Shown here one piece after another: positions 35,052-46,208 of a DNA stretch of 64,000 bases. The stretch covers positions 38,993,022 to 39,057,021 of the forward strand of contig NC_030824.1 of assembly GCF_001704415.2 (NCBI RefSeq), in the 5' to 3' direction. Under the pieces are notes generated by a model. The model was given only the letters and a program-made list of their open reading frames with translations. It was not told the DNA's origin and did no database searches. The stretch comes from Capra hircus (lineage: Eukaryota; Chordata; Mammalia; Artiodactyla; Bovidae). The position numbers and the translations under genes are program-made. Numbering within the stretch: the stretch's first letter is position 1; every line of letters starts with the position of its first letter.

Positions 35052-35174
35052 ACATGTCATTTTAAAAGTTCTCTCTATAGGCAAACAAGGGCTATTCAGG
35101 TGGTGGGTTTTGGAAATTTAAAAAGATAAGATATTATGAGAAATTAATTTTTGTCTTGAGTGGGTCCTTTATAG

Positions 35175-35450
35175 TTTTTTGTTGTTTAATTTCTTTTTAT
35201 TGGGGCATAGTGACTGCCCAGGTTGCTCAGTGGTAAAGAACCCACCTTCCAATGAAAGAGATATGGGTTCAAATCCCCGCTTTGGGAAGATCCTCTGGAG
35301 AAAGAAATGACAACCACTCCAGCATTCTTGACTGCAAAATCCCGTGGACAGAGGAGCTAGGTGGGCTACAGTCCATGGGGTCACAAAGAGTCAGACACGA
35401 CTGAGCAACTAGACAGCAAATAGTTACTTTACAATGTTGCGTTAGTTTCT
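35175..35450 (-). mobile_element. L1-type 3' end interrupted by a SINE
   Basis: Left part TTTCTTTTTATTGGGGCATAG and right part TTACTTTACAATGTTGCGTT read as one antisense L1 3' end split by the Bov-tA at 35212-35419. The right boundary is uncertain. Confidence 0.6.
35212..35419 (+). mobile_element. Bov-tA SINE inside an L1 end
   Basis: Sense Bov-tA (CCCAGGTTGCTCAGTGGTAA head, B box GGTTCAAATCC with one extra base). ATAGT at 35207-35211 and 35420-35424 is the probable short TSD. Confidence 0.92.
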
Positions 35451-35757
35451 GCTCATCTTGTGCAGGTTCTCACCACCACCAGCTAGTAGGTGCCTGCGCT
35501 GTGAGGAGACTTGAACTCTGAGTCTTTACCCCTCTGTCTTTACAGTTTTGGAAGGTTTTCAGGAGAAATTTCAATCTAGTTAAACTAATTAGCTACAGAT
35601 TTTATATCTGATTAAATTTAACATTTTAGAGTTTTATTTCATCGTTCATCCTAGACAAGTGTACTTAGTTTTGCACCGTTGCTGCTAAAGTTAATTTTCT
35701 TTCACTTTAGCAGTCATTCAAAAAAAGTCATTTTTGAATATTTTAAGTTACACCTTT
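35451..35757. other. Short intergenic stretch
   Basis: Nothing recognised. Confidence 0.4.
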
Positions 35758-36019
35758 GTTATGGGATGATTTGTGTCCCCTCAAAATTACTTTATTGAAG
35801 CCCTGACTCATGAGTAACTCAGAATGTAACTGTATTTGAGATTGGGTCATTAAGGAGGCAACTAAGTCAAAAAAGTCTTTTTAGTGGGCCTTTATTCAAT
35901 CAATATGACTAGTGTCCTTCTGAGAAGCATTTAGGATACAGTTCACAAGGACAGAGGGATGACTCTGTGAGGACTCAGTGAGAAGGCAGTCATCTGCAAG
36001 TCAAGGAGAGAGGCCTCTG
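35758..36019 (+). mobile_element. MLT1-type MaLR LTR, 3'-truncated
   Basis: Starts TGTTATGGGATGATTTGTGT and continues TGTAACTGTATTTGAGATTG, CAATATGACTAGTGTCCTT, GAGAAGGCAGTCATCTGCAA and GGAGAGAGGCCTC, in the order of an MLT1 LTR. It is cut off by the Bov-A2 at 36020. Non-coding. Confidence 0.75.
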
Positions 36020-36270
36020 GTGCTGCTGCTAAGTTGCTTCAGTCATGTCCGACTCTGTGTGACCCCATAGATGGCAACCCACCAGGCTCCCCTGTCCCTG
36101 GGATTCTCCAGGCAAGAACACTGGAGTGGGTTGCCATTTCCTTCTCCAATGCATGAAAGTGAAAAGTGAAAGTGAATTCGCTCAGTCGTGTCTGACTTAG
36201 CGACCCCATGGACTGCAGCCTTCCAGGCTCCTCCATTCATGGGATTTTCCAGGCAAGAGTACCGGAGTGG
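36020..36270 (-). mobile_element. Bov-A2 SINE
   Basis: Antisense dimer: GTGCTGCTGCTAAGTTGCTT tail, a first monomer ending TTCCTTCTCCAATGCATGAA, the AGTGAAAAGTGAAAGTGAA linker, and a second monomer truncated at GGAGTGG. Confidence 0.93.
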
Positions 36271-36395
36271 GACTTAAAGCTCACAGTAGTCCATATATCT
36301 TCTCCATGAAGTGAGAGCATGTGTCTCTGCCCTTGTTTCCCAGATTGATGAACTCCAAAGAGATAAGAGCTTTGAAAGGAGAGATAGCCAGAGAA

Positions 36396-36613
36396 GGACT
36401 TCCCTTGTGACTCAGTGGTAAAGGATCAGCCTGCCAACGTAGGAGACAAGGGTTTTGATCTCTGGTTCGGAAAGATTCCCTGGAGTAGGAAATGGCAACC
36501 CAATGCAGTATTCTTGCCTGGAAAATTCCATGGACAGAGGAGCCTGGTGGGCTACAGTCCATGGTGTCACAAAGAGCTGGACACGACTGAGCAACTGAGC
36601 ATGCATTCACGCG
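36396..36613 (+). mobile_element. Bov-tA SINE
   Basis: Sense Bov-tA with head GACTTCCCTTGTGACTCAGT. Flanks TAGCCAGAGAA (36385-36395) and TAGCCAGGGAA (36614-36624) match at 10 of 11 positions. Confidence 0.94.
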
Positions 36614-36624
36614 TAGCCAGGGAA

Positions 36625-38159
36625 AGCTCGCCTGCATCGTCTAAACCAACTCAAGAAACAGAATCATCTGTACACATCTAGAAGGATTGCTTTATATGCC
36701 CCCATAAAAACCTCTTGAATGAATACCAGTTCTCTCGGTTGTCTTACTCATTTCCCCTAATGTTTTGCATGTATCAGGACTTGGTAAGTGGTTTAGTAGG
36801 AAGGAATGGATGAACTATGGCTGTCATTTCTCTATTCATGTGGAAGAGTAGATTTTTAAAGAGTAAGAAGAGGGCAAGTATGTAAGGAATATAGTATTTG
36901 GCAAAACCAAATTAACAGTGTAGCTATTATACTCCTTACTGTGTCTCTTCACAAAAAATCGTGAGCATGTTTTTCCATAGATTTTACATGATTTCATATA
37001 TTTTTATTTTTAGATTTTTCTTACAACATTAATTTCTGGAGTTTAGTCTGCCTGATTTAATTTCAAATGGCTTATCATTATTATAAAATTTGAATTGACA
37101 CTGAGAAAAAAATGAGAGTAATATTCTACTTTTTATTTAAAAAGAACACATTGCTTTGTTACTAGATTGAATTAGAGCTTTTCTCTAATGGCACAGATCA
37201 ACTTACAATATTGATTTTAGAATAATTTGATAATGTGTACACAAACACATACACACTATACTATGTGTAATTTGTCGTTTCCATCTTTCTAAAATTTAAA
37301 TTTTTGATGTAATAACCTTTGACCTTGAAGGCTGAATTCAAAGAAATATAGCTCATAACAGGGATAAAAAATAAAAAATAGTCATCTTTATTTTTTTCAT
37401 TCTAGCTGTTTTCATACCATGCAGTTTGCTTAATGAAATAACCAACTGAGAATCGCAATGTGTTTTTCAGAGGACAGACCAATGACATACAAATACACCT
37501 CACAGCATACACTGGCTCAGATATAATAGAAGTATATAGTAGTGACTCTGCTCCATAACATAAAAATAGTTTATTTCTCCCTATTCTTCCACATGGATAA
37601 AATACTTCTCTTTTGTCATGGCCCAGAAGAGAACATGAACTCATTCTCAGGTCTGGAATGCATGAAGTCATATCATCAGATAGTTAAATTTAAATCACAA
37701 CATTTAATTTACAGTATTACAATTCTGCACAAGTCATAAGCTTTGCCAGGACTTTTCACTGCCTTTTCTCTGGGAATGAGCATCAGAAAACACATTCCTG
37801 ATACATGGATGAGAAAATAAATCTTTAAAATAATTTAACCAGAATAAATCAAGTAATAAAATGAATTTCCAGATCTTAAAATGACATTAACCTTCAGAAA
37901 TATGTGCTGAATTCCTATTAGTTTAATTCTTTGGGTGGTTTCTCAGAGTGATAGACTGATAATTGCCATCTATGATATATGATGTGGGAACCAGTTCAAA
38001 ATACTTGCATCATCTCTACTTCTAAAATGCCCTTGTTCACCTCTACATCTCTAGTGACCTTGTGTGAACAACTTCACATTTTAATATGTCACTTTCACTT
38101 CCAGATAATACATTCTTATTTTAAAATATTTAAGGTTTGCAATGAGTTTGTGTGTGTGT
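36625..38159. other. Intergenic stretch, no gene seen
   Basis: AT-rich with short CA- and TG-rich runs. The small frames at 37402-37671 and 37542-37739 overlap in antisense and show no domain. Confidence 0.45.
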
Positions 38160-38377
38160 GTGCAGTCACTAAATTGTGTCTGAGTCTTTTGTTATTCCAT
38201 GGACTGCAGCCCACCAGGCCCCTCTATCCATGGGATTTCCCAGGCATACTGGGATTCCTGGAGTGGGTTGCTATTTCCTTCTCCAGAGGATCTTCCCAAC
38301 CCAGGGATCAAACTCACATCTCCTGCCTCTACTGCATTGGCAGGTGGATCCTTCCCCACTGAGCCACCTGGGAAGCA
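38160..38377 (-). mobile_element. Bov-tA SINE
   Basis: Antisense Bov-tA with a GTGTGTGTGTGTGC tail side at the left and head AGCCACCTGGGAAGC at the right. Confidence 0.92.
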
Positions 38378-38544
38378 TATTTAATAAATCCATTTGAATC
38401 ACATACTACTTTGATGTCTAAGGTAGAAAAGATAATAGAGATTTCTGCCAGAATTAATACATTTCAACCTAAGACTAAGAAATTATCTTTATCATCATCT
38501 TCATAGTCCTGGAGTGAAATCCACAATCAAAATGCTGGCAGGGC

Positions 38545-38855
38545 CCTGCTCCTTCTGAAGGGGAAAAATCCTTCCTTGTCTCTTGCTGCTTTCTGGTTTT
38601 CATTCCCTGACAGTTCTTGGCTTGCGGCAACACAACTCTAATCCCTGCCTTTGTTATCACCTGGTTTGTTCCCTGTGTCTCTCTGTGTCTTCAAATCTCT
38701 CCCTCCTTATTAGGATACCTGTCCTGGTGTCACCTTAATCCAGTGTGACCTTATATCAATTTATATCTGCAAAGACCCCATTTCCAAATACAATCACATT
38801 CACTGGGGATTAGAAGTTCAATATATTTTCGGGTAAAACAATTCAACTCACAAAA
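38545..38855 (-). mobile_element. MLT1-type MaLR LTR, antisense
   Basis: Reverse-orientation MaLR text: CCTTGTCTCTTGCTGCTTTC, ATCTGCAAAGACCCCATTTC, CAAATACAATCACATTCACT and a final ACAATTCAACTCACAAAAG. Degenerate, non-coding. Confidence 0.6.
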
Positions 38856-38879
38856 GCCATAATCATAATAATCAGGAAC

Positions 38880-39115
38880 ATCTATAGAGTGCATCTATAG
38901 CGCTTCATAATCTATACACTTTACACACATTAGTTCATTTAATCATCAGGATGACTCTATAAGGTAGGTACTATCATTGTTGTCATTAAAAAAAAAAAAA
39001 AAGTAAAATAGGAATGTAAACCAGAGAGAGAGAGAGAGTGTAACTCTCAGGGCCTCTAATCCAAAATTCAAAATCCTAGTTGAGGAGTTGGTGCTTTGAA
39101 CCACTACAGCCCACA
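38880..39115 (+). mobile_element. MIR SINE
   Basis: The MIR core is legible: TTAGTTCATTTAATCATCAG, ATGACTCTATAAGGTAGGTA, CTATCATTGTTGTCATT. It is followed by an A15 run (38988-39002), a GA run (39023-39039) and the GGTGCTTTGAACCACTAC end. Confidence 0.8.
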
Positions 39116-39274
39116 GCCTCTCAAACATGATGAGACTGATATAATGAAGCAAATGTATTTTGAATTCCTATTCTGTAATAGAGGGAGTGCTTCCTACTAA
39201 TGCCAGTGGGATGTTGACAAAAATCTGAGACCTCAAATTACATATATGCTTATTTTAACATGAGTTTGGGAAAA

Positions 39275-39560
39275 TGGCTTGGATCTGGAGGCAAGATTAT
39301 TTAACCATTTTGTGTGATCCTGGGTAAATTATTTAACCTTACTTAAACTCAGACTGGATATGAGTTTGGGCAAACTCCAGAAGATAGTGAAGGACAGGGA
39401 AGCCTGGCGTGCTGCAGTCTATGGGGTCACAAAGAGTCGGATATGACTTAGCGACTGAACAACAGGCCAGACTGGTGAAGTACTGAAGATTAAACAAGTT
39501 AGTTATGTATCGATTGCTTAGAATAGTTCCTGATATCTACACTATTATTATGCTACTAAT
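39275..39560 (+). mobile_element. MIR SINE interrupted by a BovB tail
   Basis: GATCCTGGGTAAATTATTTAA and, after the insertion, ATCGATTGCTTAGAATAGTT, CCTGATATCTACACTATTAT follow MIR order. The inserted BovB tail lies at 39358-39467. Confidence 0.65.
39358..39467 (+). mobile_element. BovB 3' tail, about 110 bp, with TSD
   Basis: ATATGAGTTTGGGCAAACTC to GCGACTGAACAACAGG: the last 110 bp of the older BovB type. CAGACTGG at 39350-39357 and 39468-39475 is the target-site duplication, within a MIR. Confidence 0.85.
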
Positions 39561-41787
39561 TTTATTGTTAGCACTACTGATGGCAACAAATTCTGAAATT
39601 ATCTTTTTTAGATAAGTGAGTTATTTTAAAATAAAACAAAAACAAATGCTATTTCAATACATATTTTTTCTTCTGTGTAACTTGATAGGAATTGCTGATA
39701 TGCTTCAATATAGTTACAAGCACCTAGAGTTGGAAAGAAATTCTTCCCTCTCCTGCAGGTCCTCCTACACCAAAAGCAGGGTGGAAGAAAACACAGGTCA
39801 GGTGTATGTGAGTAGTGACTAATAGGTGTCTCCACGTTAGTTCTGTGACAGTCATCACTGCCCCCTTCCTCAGATTTGCCACTGGGTATAGGAAGTGACA
39901 AAGCTACTGCAACCCTTGACTGAGTGTAAACACAAATTTTTAAACTGTAAGTGTGAGTTTCCTTGTCATGATGACTCATCCAAATTAGAAAAAACAGTCT
40001 CATCAAGTTCTACACTTATTTATTTCCAGAGTTTCAGATTCTTTACTGATTACACCTAAGTATCAGAGTATGCCATGTGCCAGCCACCCATCCAGAGTGT
40101 TTTTGCTGTTGTTGTTCTGTATAGGTAGCAAATACCCTCCAGATATTTATATTTGAAACTAACAAGCAATAATTGAATTTCATCTAGAATAATTTTTTCT
40201 GACATCTCACTTGCCTTTCAGTGTACAAAAAAAATAACAGCTTTTATCTTTGATTTTCATATTTTTAAAAAATGAGTTGCTTGTCCTCAAAATTAGCAGG
40301 ATAATAATGTTTAGCTAACAAAGTGGAAAATTTGGAAATAAAATAGGTTGAGCGACTTAAATTTCAGTTTAATTAAACAGAAACTATTTAGCATCTACTA
40401 TGTGTCTGGGACATGGCCATCCGATTATAAAAATGAATGATTAACATTAAATAACTGAAAAGGAAAACACCTCTATGCTATCAGATGCTTACAAAAGCAA
40501 AGTTATAAAATAATATTTAAGTGTAAAGGTACATTTGCATTTATTTTTTCCACTAATAACAGAAACTATGCATGTTAAAAGAGAAAAATTTTAAATTGAC
40601 TACTTTTTAAAAGTTCATATATAGACGTGTGCCTTGTAATAGTGAATAAAATCTTGTAAAAGAAACAAGTTATTATCCACTTCCATTTGCCTAATATGGT
40701 GAATAAGTGTAACTGGTGAAATTACCTCAGCTTGGAAAATATCAGATTTCTTTGTTTTGCTAGTTCAAGCCTTAGCTTAGGTCTAATGCATAGTAATTTG
40801 GGGGGAAAATTAGAGAAAAATTCTGTCTCTATCTTTAAGTAAGAAAACAGTTATCATGAAGTAATTTCTGTTAGTGTTATATCTTTTCCCTCAAATATAT
40901 TACCTCTTGGCCCCCTCCTTGTTTTCAGTTCAAAAACAGTAGCTTAGGGACAAGAACAAAATCTTAGAGTAAGAAAGGAAACATTACCCTAGCAGGGTAC
41001 AGGAAGGAATGAGTCTGGTAGAGGCAAAATGCCATGGATATATGGTAAAGGGATTCCCAAGGATACCACAAAGGATTCCACAAGTATGTGCTTCCTAAGG
41101 AAGATGACTCTGCTACATATTGAAGCATTTAATGCAATTTAATGAAAATAAGCAGATACTATATACTGAAATGCACATATGTGTTACAGATTGGAGCTTT
41201 TCATCAGTAACATAATAACTCCCCTTAGATTTCATAGCCCCTTCCCAAACAGGCAAACAGACACATGTGATACGGGTGGAAAAAGATGGCTTTGCTTTTT
41301 TGAGATATGTTGTTGGATTAGGCTGATCAAAACAGAGGTTGTCCATTTTGTTTCTACTAGGGAATTTTTGGTCCCTCGACAAATTTAATTCACTTTTTAA
41401 AAACGGAAGAATATCTTAAGCATAGGAACTATACTTTGTGAGTCCATTAGGAAAATTGAATATTTTCTCAGTGTACATGGGAATTGTTTTCTGGAACAAA
41501 TCTATTATAGATTGTCTGGATATTCACCAGACAAAAGCAGATATGTAAATTATGTTTGCACACATTTTCTAAAATAAATAATTCTCCCTGATGAGTAGGT
41601 ATGTTTGACCCCAGAGGCCTGTGTTGTAATTAATACTGATGGAGAAACCAGAACCAGGAATTTCTTCAGCAGATACACCAAAACACATTTCCAGCTTGGG
41701 CCTCTGGGCTCACCATCGGTGGCTCTACACAGGTGCAACACTCCCTGTGTGAAAAGAACTGAGCAAGTTTAACACAATCATCTAGAG
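39561..41787. other. Long intergenic stretch, no gene recognised
   Basis: A TTAGCATCTACTATGTGTCT phrase near 40389 resembles an L2 or MIR core but is isolated. The frames at 39626-40006 and 41113-41388 have no domain. Confidence 0.4.
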
Positions 41788-41976
41788 CAGGGGTCAGTAA
41801 ATTGTGTCCTTTAATGGGCCAGAAAGAAAATTTTAGGACTTATAAGCCATATACTCTCTGCTCCAACTCCTTTTCTCTGCTATTATAGGCTGAAAGCATC
41901 CTCAGACTATATGTAAGTGAATGGATGCAGCTGAGTTTGAGTAAAACTTTATTTAGATTCAGTCTGTCAACCCCTG
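41788..41976 (+). mobile_element. hAT-type non-autonomous DNA transposon (MITE-like)
   Basis: 189 bp with complementary ends CAGGGGTCAGTAAATTG and CAGTCTGTCAACCCCTG. Flanking octamers ATCTAGAG (41780-41787) and ATCTAGGC (41977-41984) share ATCTAG, fitting an 8-bp hAT target duplication. It is related to 24485-24801 (TGCAGCTGAGTTTGAGTAAAACTTTATTT corresponds in part to that copy's middle; only key similarity is claimed). Confidence 0.7.
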
Positions 41977-42147
41977 ATCTAGGCATCACAAAGTTTTCTA
42001 AAATAAATTAAGGAGTTTCGTATGAAATTGTTCACAAATCTGAGTGTGATTTTGGCTTTACATTTTTCTAGTTATCTTTTAAAAACATCTAAACTGTTGA
42101 TGTAACCACATTTAAATATTATTTGTTATTACTTGAAATAGAACCTT

Positions 42148-42750
42148 CAGCTTCTTCAGCATTACTGATTGGGGCATAGACTTGGATTACTGTGATAATG
42201 AATGGTTTGCCTTGGAAATGAGCAGATACCATTCTGTCGTTTTTGAGATTGCATCCAAGTACTGCATTTTTTACTCTTCTGTTGACTATGATGGCTACTC
42301 CATTTATTCTAAGGGATTCTTGCCCACAGTAGTAGATATAATGGTCATCTGGGTTAAATTTGCCCATTCCAGTCCATTTTGGTTCACTGATTCCTAGAAT
42401 GTTGACGTTCACCCTTGCCATCTCCAGTTTGACCAATTCCAATTTGCCTTGATTCATGGACCTAACATTCCAGGTTCCTATGCAATATTGCTCTGTACAG
42501 CATTGGATCTTGCTTCTATCACCAGTCCCATCCACAACTGGGTGTTGTTTTTGCTTTGGCTCCATCCCTTCATCCTTTCTGGAGTTATCTCTCCACTGAT
42601 CTCCTGTAGCATATTGGGCAGCTACTGACCTGGGGAGTTCCTCTTTCAGTATCCTATCATTTTGCCTTTTCATATTGTTCATGGGGTTCCCAAGGCAAGA
42701 ATACAGAAGTGGTTTGCCACTCCCTTCTCCAGTGGACCACATTCTGTCAG
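42148..42750 (-). mobile_element. BovB LINE, inverted 5' segment of a twin-primed insertion
   Basis: Antisense BovB from the end of the leader (TCTGACAGAATGTGGTCCAC on the minus strand, at the internal junction) through the N-terminal endonuclease (CIGTWNVRSMNQGK, FIITVIQVYAP) to GCTGAAGAAGCTG at the left flank. It pairs with 42751-45216. Flanks TAGAACCTT (42139-42147) and TAGAAGCTT (45217-45225) match at 8 of 9 positions. Confidence 0.94.
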
Positions 42751-43344
42751 AAGTTGAACGGTTCTGTGAAGACTTACAAGACCTTTTAGAACTAACACCC
42801 CAAAACGATGTACTTTTCACTATAGGGGACTGGAATGCAAAAGTAGGAAGTCAAGAAACACCTGGAATAACTCACAAATTTGGCCTTGGAATACAGAATG
42901 AAGCAGGGAAAAGGCTAATAGAGCTTTGCAAAGAGAACACACTGGTCATAGCAAACACTCTCTTCCGACAACACAAGAGAAGACTCTAAATATTGACATC
43001 TCCAGATAGTCAACACCAAAATCAGATTGGTTATATTCTTTGCAGCCAAAGATGGAGAAGCTCTATATAGTAAGCAAAAACAAGACTGGGAGCTGACTGT
43101 GGCTCAGATCATGAACTTCTTATTGCCAAATTCAGACTTAAATTGAAGAAAGTGGAGAAAACCACTAGACCATTCAGGTATGACCTAAATCAAATCCCTT
43201 ATGATTATACAGTGGAAGTGAGAAATAGATTTAAGGGACTAGAGATGATAGATAGAGTGCCTGATGAACTATGGACTGAGGTTCTGACATTGTACAGGAG
43301 ACAGGTATCAAGACCATCCCCATGGAAAATAAATACAAAAAAGC

Positions 43345-43366
43345 AAAAAAAAAAAAAAAAAAAAAA
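43345..43366. repeat. A22 run inside BovB ORF
   Basis: Where the sister copies read AAAAAAGCAAAATGG, this copy has 22 consecutive A, destroying the frame in the endonuclease-RT linker. Confidence 0.95.
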
Positions 43367-43448
43367 GGCTGTTTGAGGAGGCCTTACAAATAGCTGCAAA
43401 AAAAAAAGAGAAGCAAAAGGCAAAGGGAAAAAGGAAAGATATACCCAT

Positions 43449-44012
43449 TTGAATGCACAGTTCCAAAGAATAGCAAGGAGACATAAAAAAGCCGTCCTCA
43501 GTGATCAATGCAAAGAAATAGAGGGAAACAACAGAATGGGAAAGACTAGAGATCTCTTCAAGATAATTAGAGATACCAAGGGAATATTTCATGCAAAGAT
43601 GGGCTCAGTAAAGGACAGAAATGGTATGGACCTAACAGAAGCAGAAGATACTAACAAGAGGTGGCAAGAATACACAGAACTGTACAAAAAAGATCTTCAT
43701 GACCCAGATAATCACAATGGTTTGATCACTCACCTAGAGCCAGACATTCGTGAATATGAAGTAGAGTCGGCCTTAGGAAGCATCACTATGAACAAAGCTA
43801 GTGGAGGTGATCGAATTCCAGTTGAGCTATTTCAAATCCTAAAAGATGATCCTTTGAAAGTGCTGCACTCAATATGTCAGCAAATTTGGAATCTCAGCAA
43901 TGGCCACAGGACTGGAAAAGGTCAGTTTTCATTCCAATCGCAGAGAAAGGCAATGCCAAAAAATGTTCAAACTACCTCACAATTGCACTCATCTCACACA
44001 CTAGTAACGTAA
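43449..44012 (+). pseudogene. BovB ORF remnant: linker and RT fingers
   Basis: 187-codon frame with RIARRHKKAVLSDQCKEIEG, RWQEYTELYKKDLHDPDNHN and MNKASGGDRIPVELFQIL, the N-terminal part of the RT. A two-base loss near 43890 moves the coding text to the frame 43874-44188, which holds PDVQAGFRKGRGTRDQIANI and ends soon after the internal deletion at 44134. Confidence 0.87.
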
Positions 44013-44157
44013 TGCTCAAAATTCTCCAAGCCAGGCTTCAGCAATACGTGAACTGTGAACTTCCAGATGTTCAAGCTGGTTTTAGAAAAGGCAGAGGAAC
44101 CAGAGATCAAATTGCTAACATCCGCTGGATCATGACTATGCCAAAGCCTTTGACTGT

Positions 44158-44796
44158 GTGGATCACAATAAACTGTGGAAAATTCTGAAGGAGATGGGAA
44201 TACCAGACCACTTGACCTGCCTCTTGAGAAATCTATATGCAGGTCAGGAAGCAACAGTTAGAACTGGACATAGAACAACAGACTGGTTCCAAATAGGAAA
44301 AGGAGTACATCAAGGTTGTATATTGTCACCCTGCTTATTTAACTTCTATTCAGAGTACATCATGAGAAACGCTGGGCTGGATGAGGCACAAGCTGGAATC
44401 AAGATTGCCAGGAGAAATATCAATAACCTCAGATATGCAGATGACACCACTCTTATGGCAGAAAGTGAAGAAGAACTAAGGAGCTTTTTGATGAAAGTGA
44501 AAGAGCAAAGTGAAAATGTTGGCTTAAAGCTCAACATTCAGAAAACGAAGATCATGGCATCTGGTCCCATCACTTCATGGGAAATAGATGGGGAAACAGA
44601 GGAAACAGTGGCTGACTTTATTTTGGGGGGCTCCAAAATCACTGCAGATGGTGATTGCAGCTATGAAATTAAAAGAGGCTTACTCCTTGGAAGAAAAGTT
44701 ATGACCAACCTAGATAGCAGATTAAAAAGCAGAGACATTACTTTGTCAACAAAGGTCCGTCTAGTCAAGGCTATGGTTTTTCCAGTATGCATGTAA
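44158..44796 (+). pseudogene. BovB ORF remnant: RT palm with YADD, 212 codons
   Basis: Uninterrupted from MDHNKLWKILKEMGIPDH through the KGVHQGCILSP motif B region, NNLRYADD and QKTKIMASG to AMVFPVCM, where it stops. Motif B reads HQG where other copies have RQG. Motif A upstream is missing because of the shared deletion, so the polymerase is dead even though this segment is open. Confidence 0.88.
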
Positions 44797-45225
44797 GGAT
44801 GTGAGAGTTGGACTGTGAAGAAAGCTGAGTGTTGAAGAATTGATGCTTTTGAACTGCGGTGTTGGAGAAGACTCTTGAGAGTCCTTTGGACTGCAAGGAG
44901 ATCCAACCAGTCCATCCTAAAGGAGGTCTGTTCTGGGTGTTCATTGGAAGTACTGGTGCTGAAGCTGAAACTCTAATATTTTGGCCACTTGACTCAAAGA
45001 GCTGACTCATTTGAAAAGACCCTGATGTTGGGAAAGACTGAGGGCAGGGGTAGAAGGGGATGACAGAGGATGAGATGGTTGGATGGCATCATCAACTCAA
45101 TGGACGTGAGTCTGGATAAATTCTGGGAGTTGGTGATGGACAGGGAGGCCTGGCGTGCTGTGGTTCATGGGGTTGCAACGAGTCGGAGATGTCAGAGCGA
45201 CTGAACTGAACTGAACTAGAAGCTT

Positions 45226-45871
45226 TCCTCAGAAGATCCTTTGTTGAATTTCTTTAGTTACATATAATTTATATACATTATTGTATTCTATAAAGCTTTT
45301 TGGAACCTGACAAAATTATCTCCAGGACAAATAAAGGTAAAATAGGTGAGAAAAATTAATACGGGGTTATGATGGAACAGAAAAATAACATGAAGTGGGA
45401 TGAGATGCATAAAGAACAGGTCATGAAATTTTGTTCATGTTCTGGAAGTAGAACACATTTATCTAAAAGCCATCTAAAGAGCTAACGTGAAGAAAGAAAC
45501 ACAATTTGGTATATGGGTCAGAGTGTTCAAGAGATGATATCTCACTAGTGCCACTGGTAAAGCTCAAAGAAGAAGTCCTGATTTGATACATGAGAGAAAC
45601 TGTTCTGTGGTCTTGAGTAGCATGGCTCAGAAAACATTAGACCCTGAAAAATCTTCAGAAAAGAAGTTTGCTAAAAGCCACACACACACACACAAAAAGA
45701 AGAAGATGTTATTTCCTGTGGTATATATCTTCTCTTACCCAAACAATCAGGCAAAAGAAGTTCCTTCTCCCAGCCTACTTAGGGAATGAGAGAGAGGACT
45801 GAGAGCTGAGAATCAGTCTGGGACAGCTCTGAGGTTAAAACTGTCCTGGCAGCTGGTAACCAATGCAAACT
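45226..45871. other. Intergenic stretch with short CA repeat
   Basis: A CACACACACACACAC run at 45679-45693; nothing else recognised. Confidence 0.5.
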
Positions 45872-45885
45872 CTGTAGAAAGGAAT

Positions 45886-46089
45886 AGGAAGATCACTCAG
45901 TCATGTCTGACTCTTGGAGACCCCATGGACTGTAGCCTACCAGGCTCCTCTGTCCATGGGATTTTCCAGGCAATAGTACTGGAGTGGATTGCCACTTCCT
46001 TCTCCAGGGGCTCTTCCCAACCCAGGGATCGAACCCCGGTCTCCCACATTGTAGACAGACACTTTACCATCTGAGCCACCAGGGAAGTC
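45886..46089 (-). mobile_element. Bov-tA SINE with 14-bp TSD
   Basis: Antisense Bov-tA with conserved head and B box (GGGATCGAACC in antisense). Perfect 14-bp flanks CTGTAGAAAGGAAT at 45872-45885 and 46090-46103. Confidence 0.96.
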
Positions 46090-46208
46090 CTGTAGAAAGG
46101 AATGGAGGCAGCCAAAAGCCAGAATTTAGTGCTACACTGGGCACCTGGCAGAATAAAGAGAGGATTATGGTGTTTCTGTATAAGCAGAGAGAAAAGTCTA
46201 CAGCTTTG

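Larger units (their letters stand above)
42751..45216 (+). mobile_element. BovB LINE, sense segment of the same insertion
   Basis: Begins AAGTTGAACGGTTCTG, which is exactly the next BovB base after the point where the inverted segment stops, so nothing is lost. It continues through endonuclease, linker, RT and 3' end. It carries GDWNAKVG near 42827, YADD at 44434-44445, an A22 expansion at 43345-43366 and the roughly 46-nt RT deletion at 44134/44135 that it shares with the 28-31 kb copy. Confidence 0.95.

Noticed and set aside
42675..42989. 104-codon frame that looks like an endonuclease piece with a new N terminus
   Set aside because: The first 25 or so codons are antisense BovB leader across the inversion junction; a fortuitous chimera.
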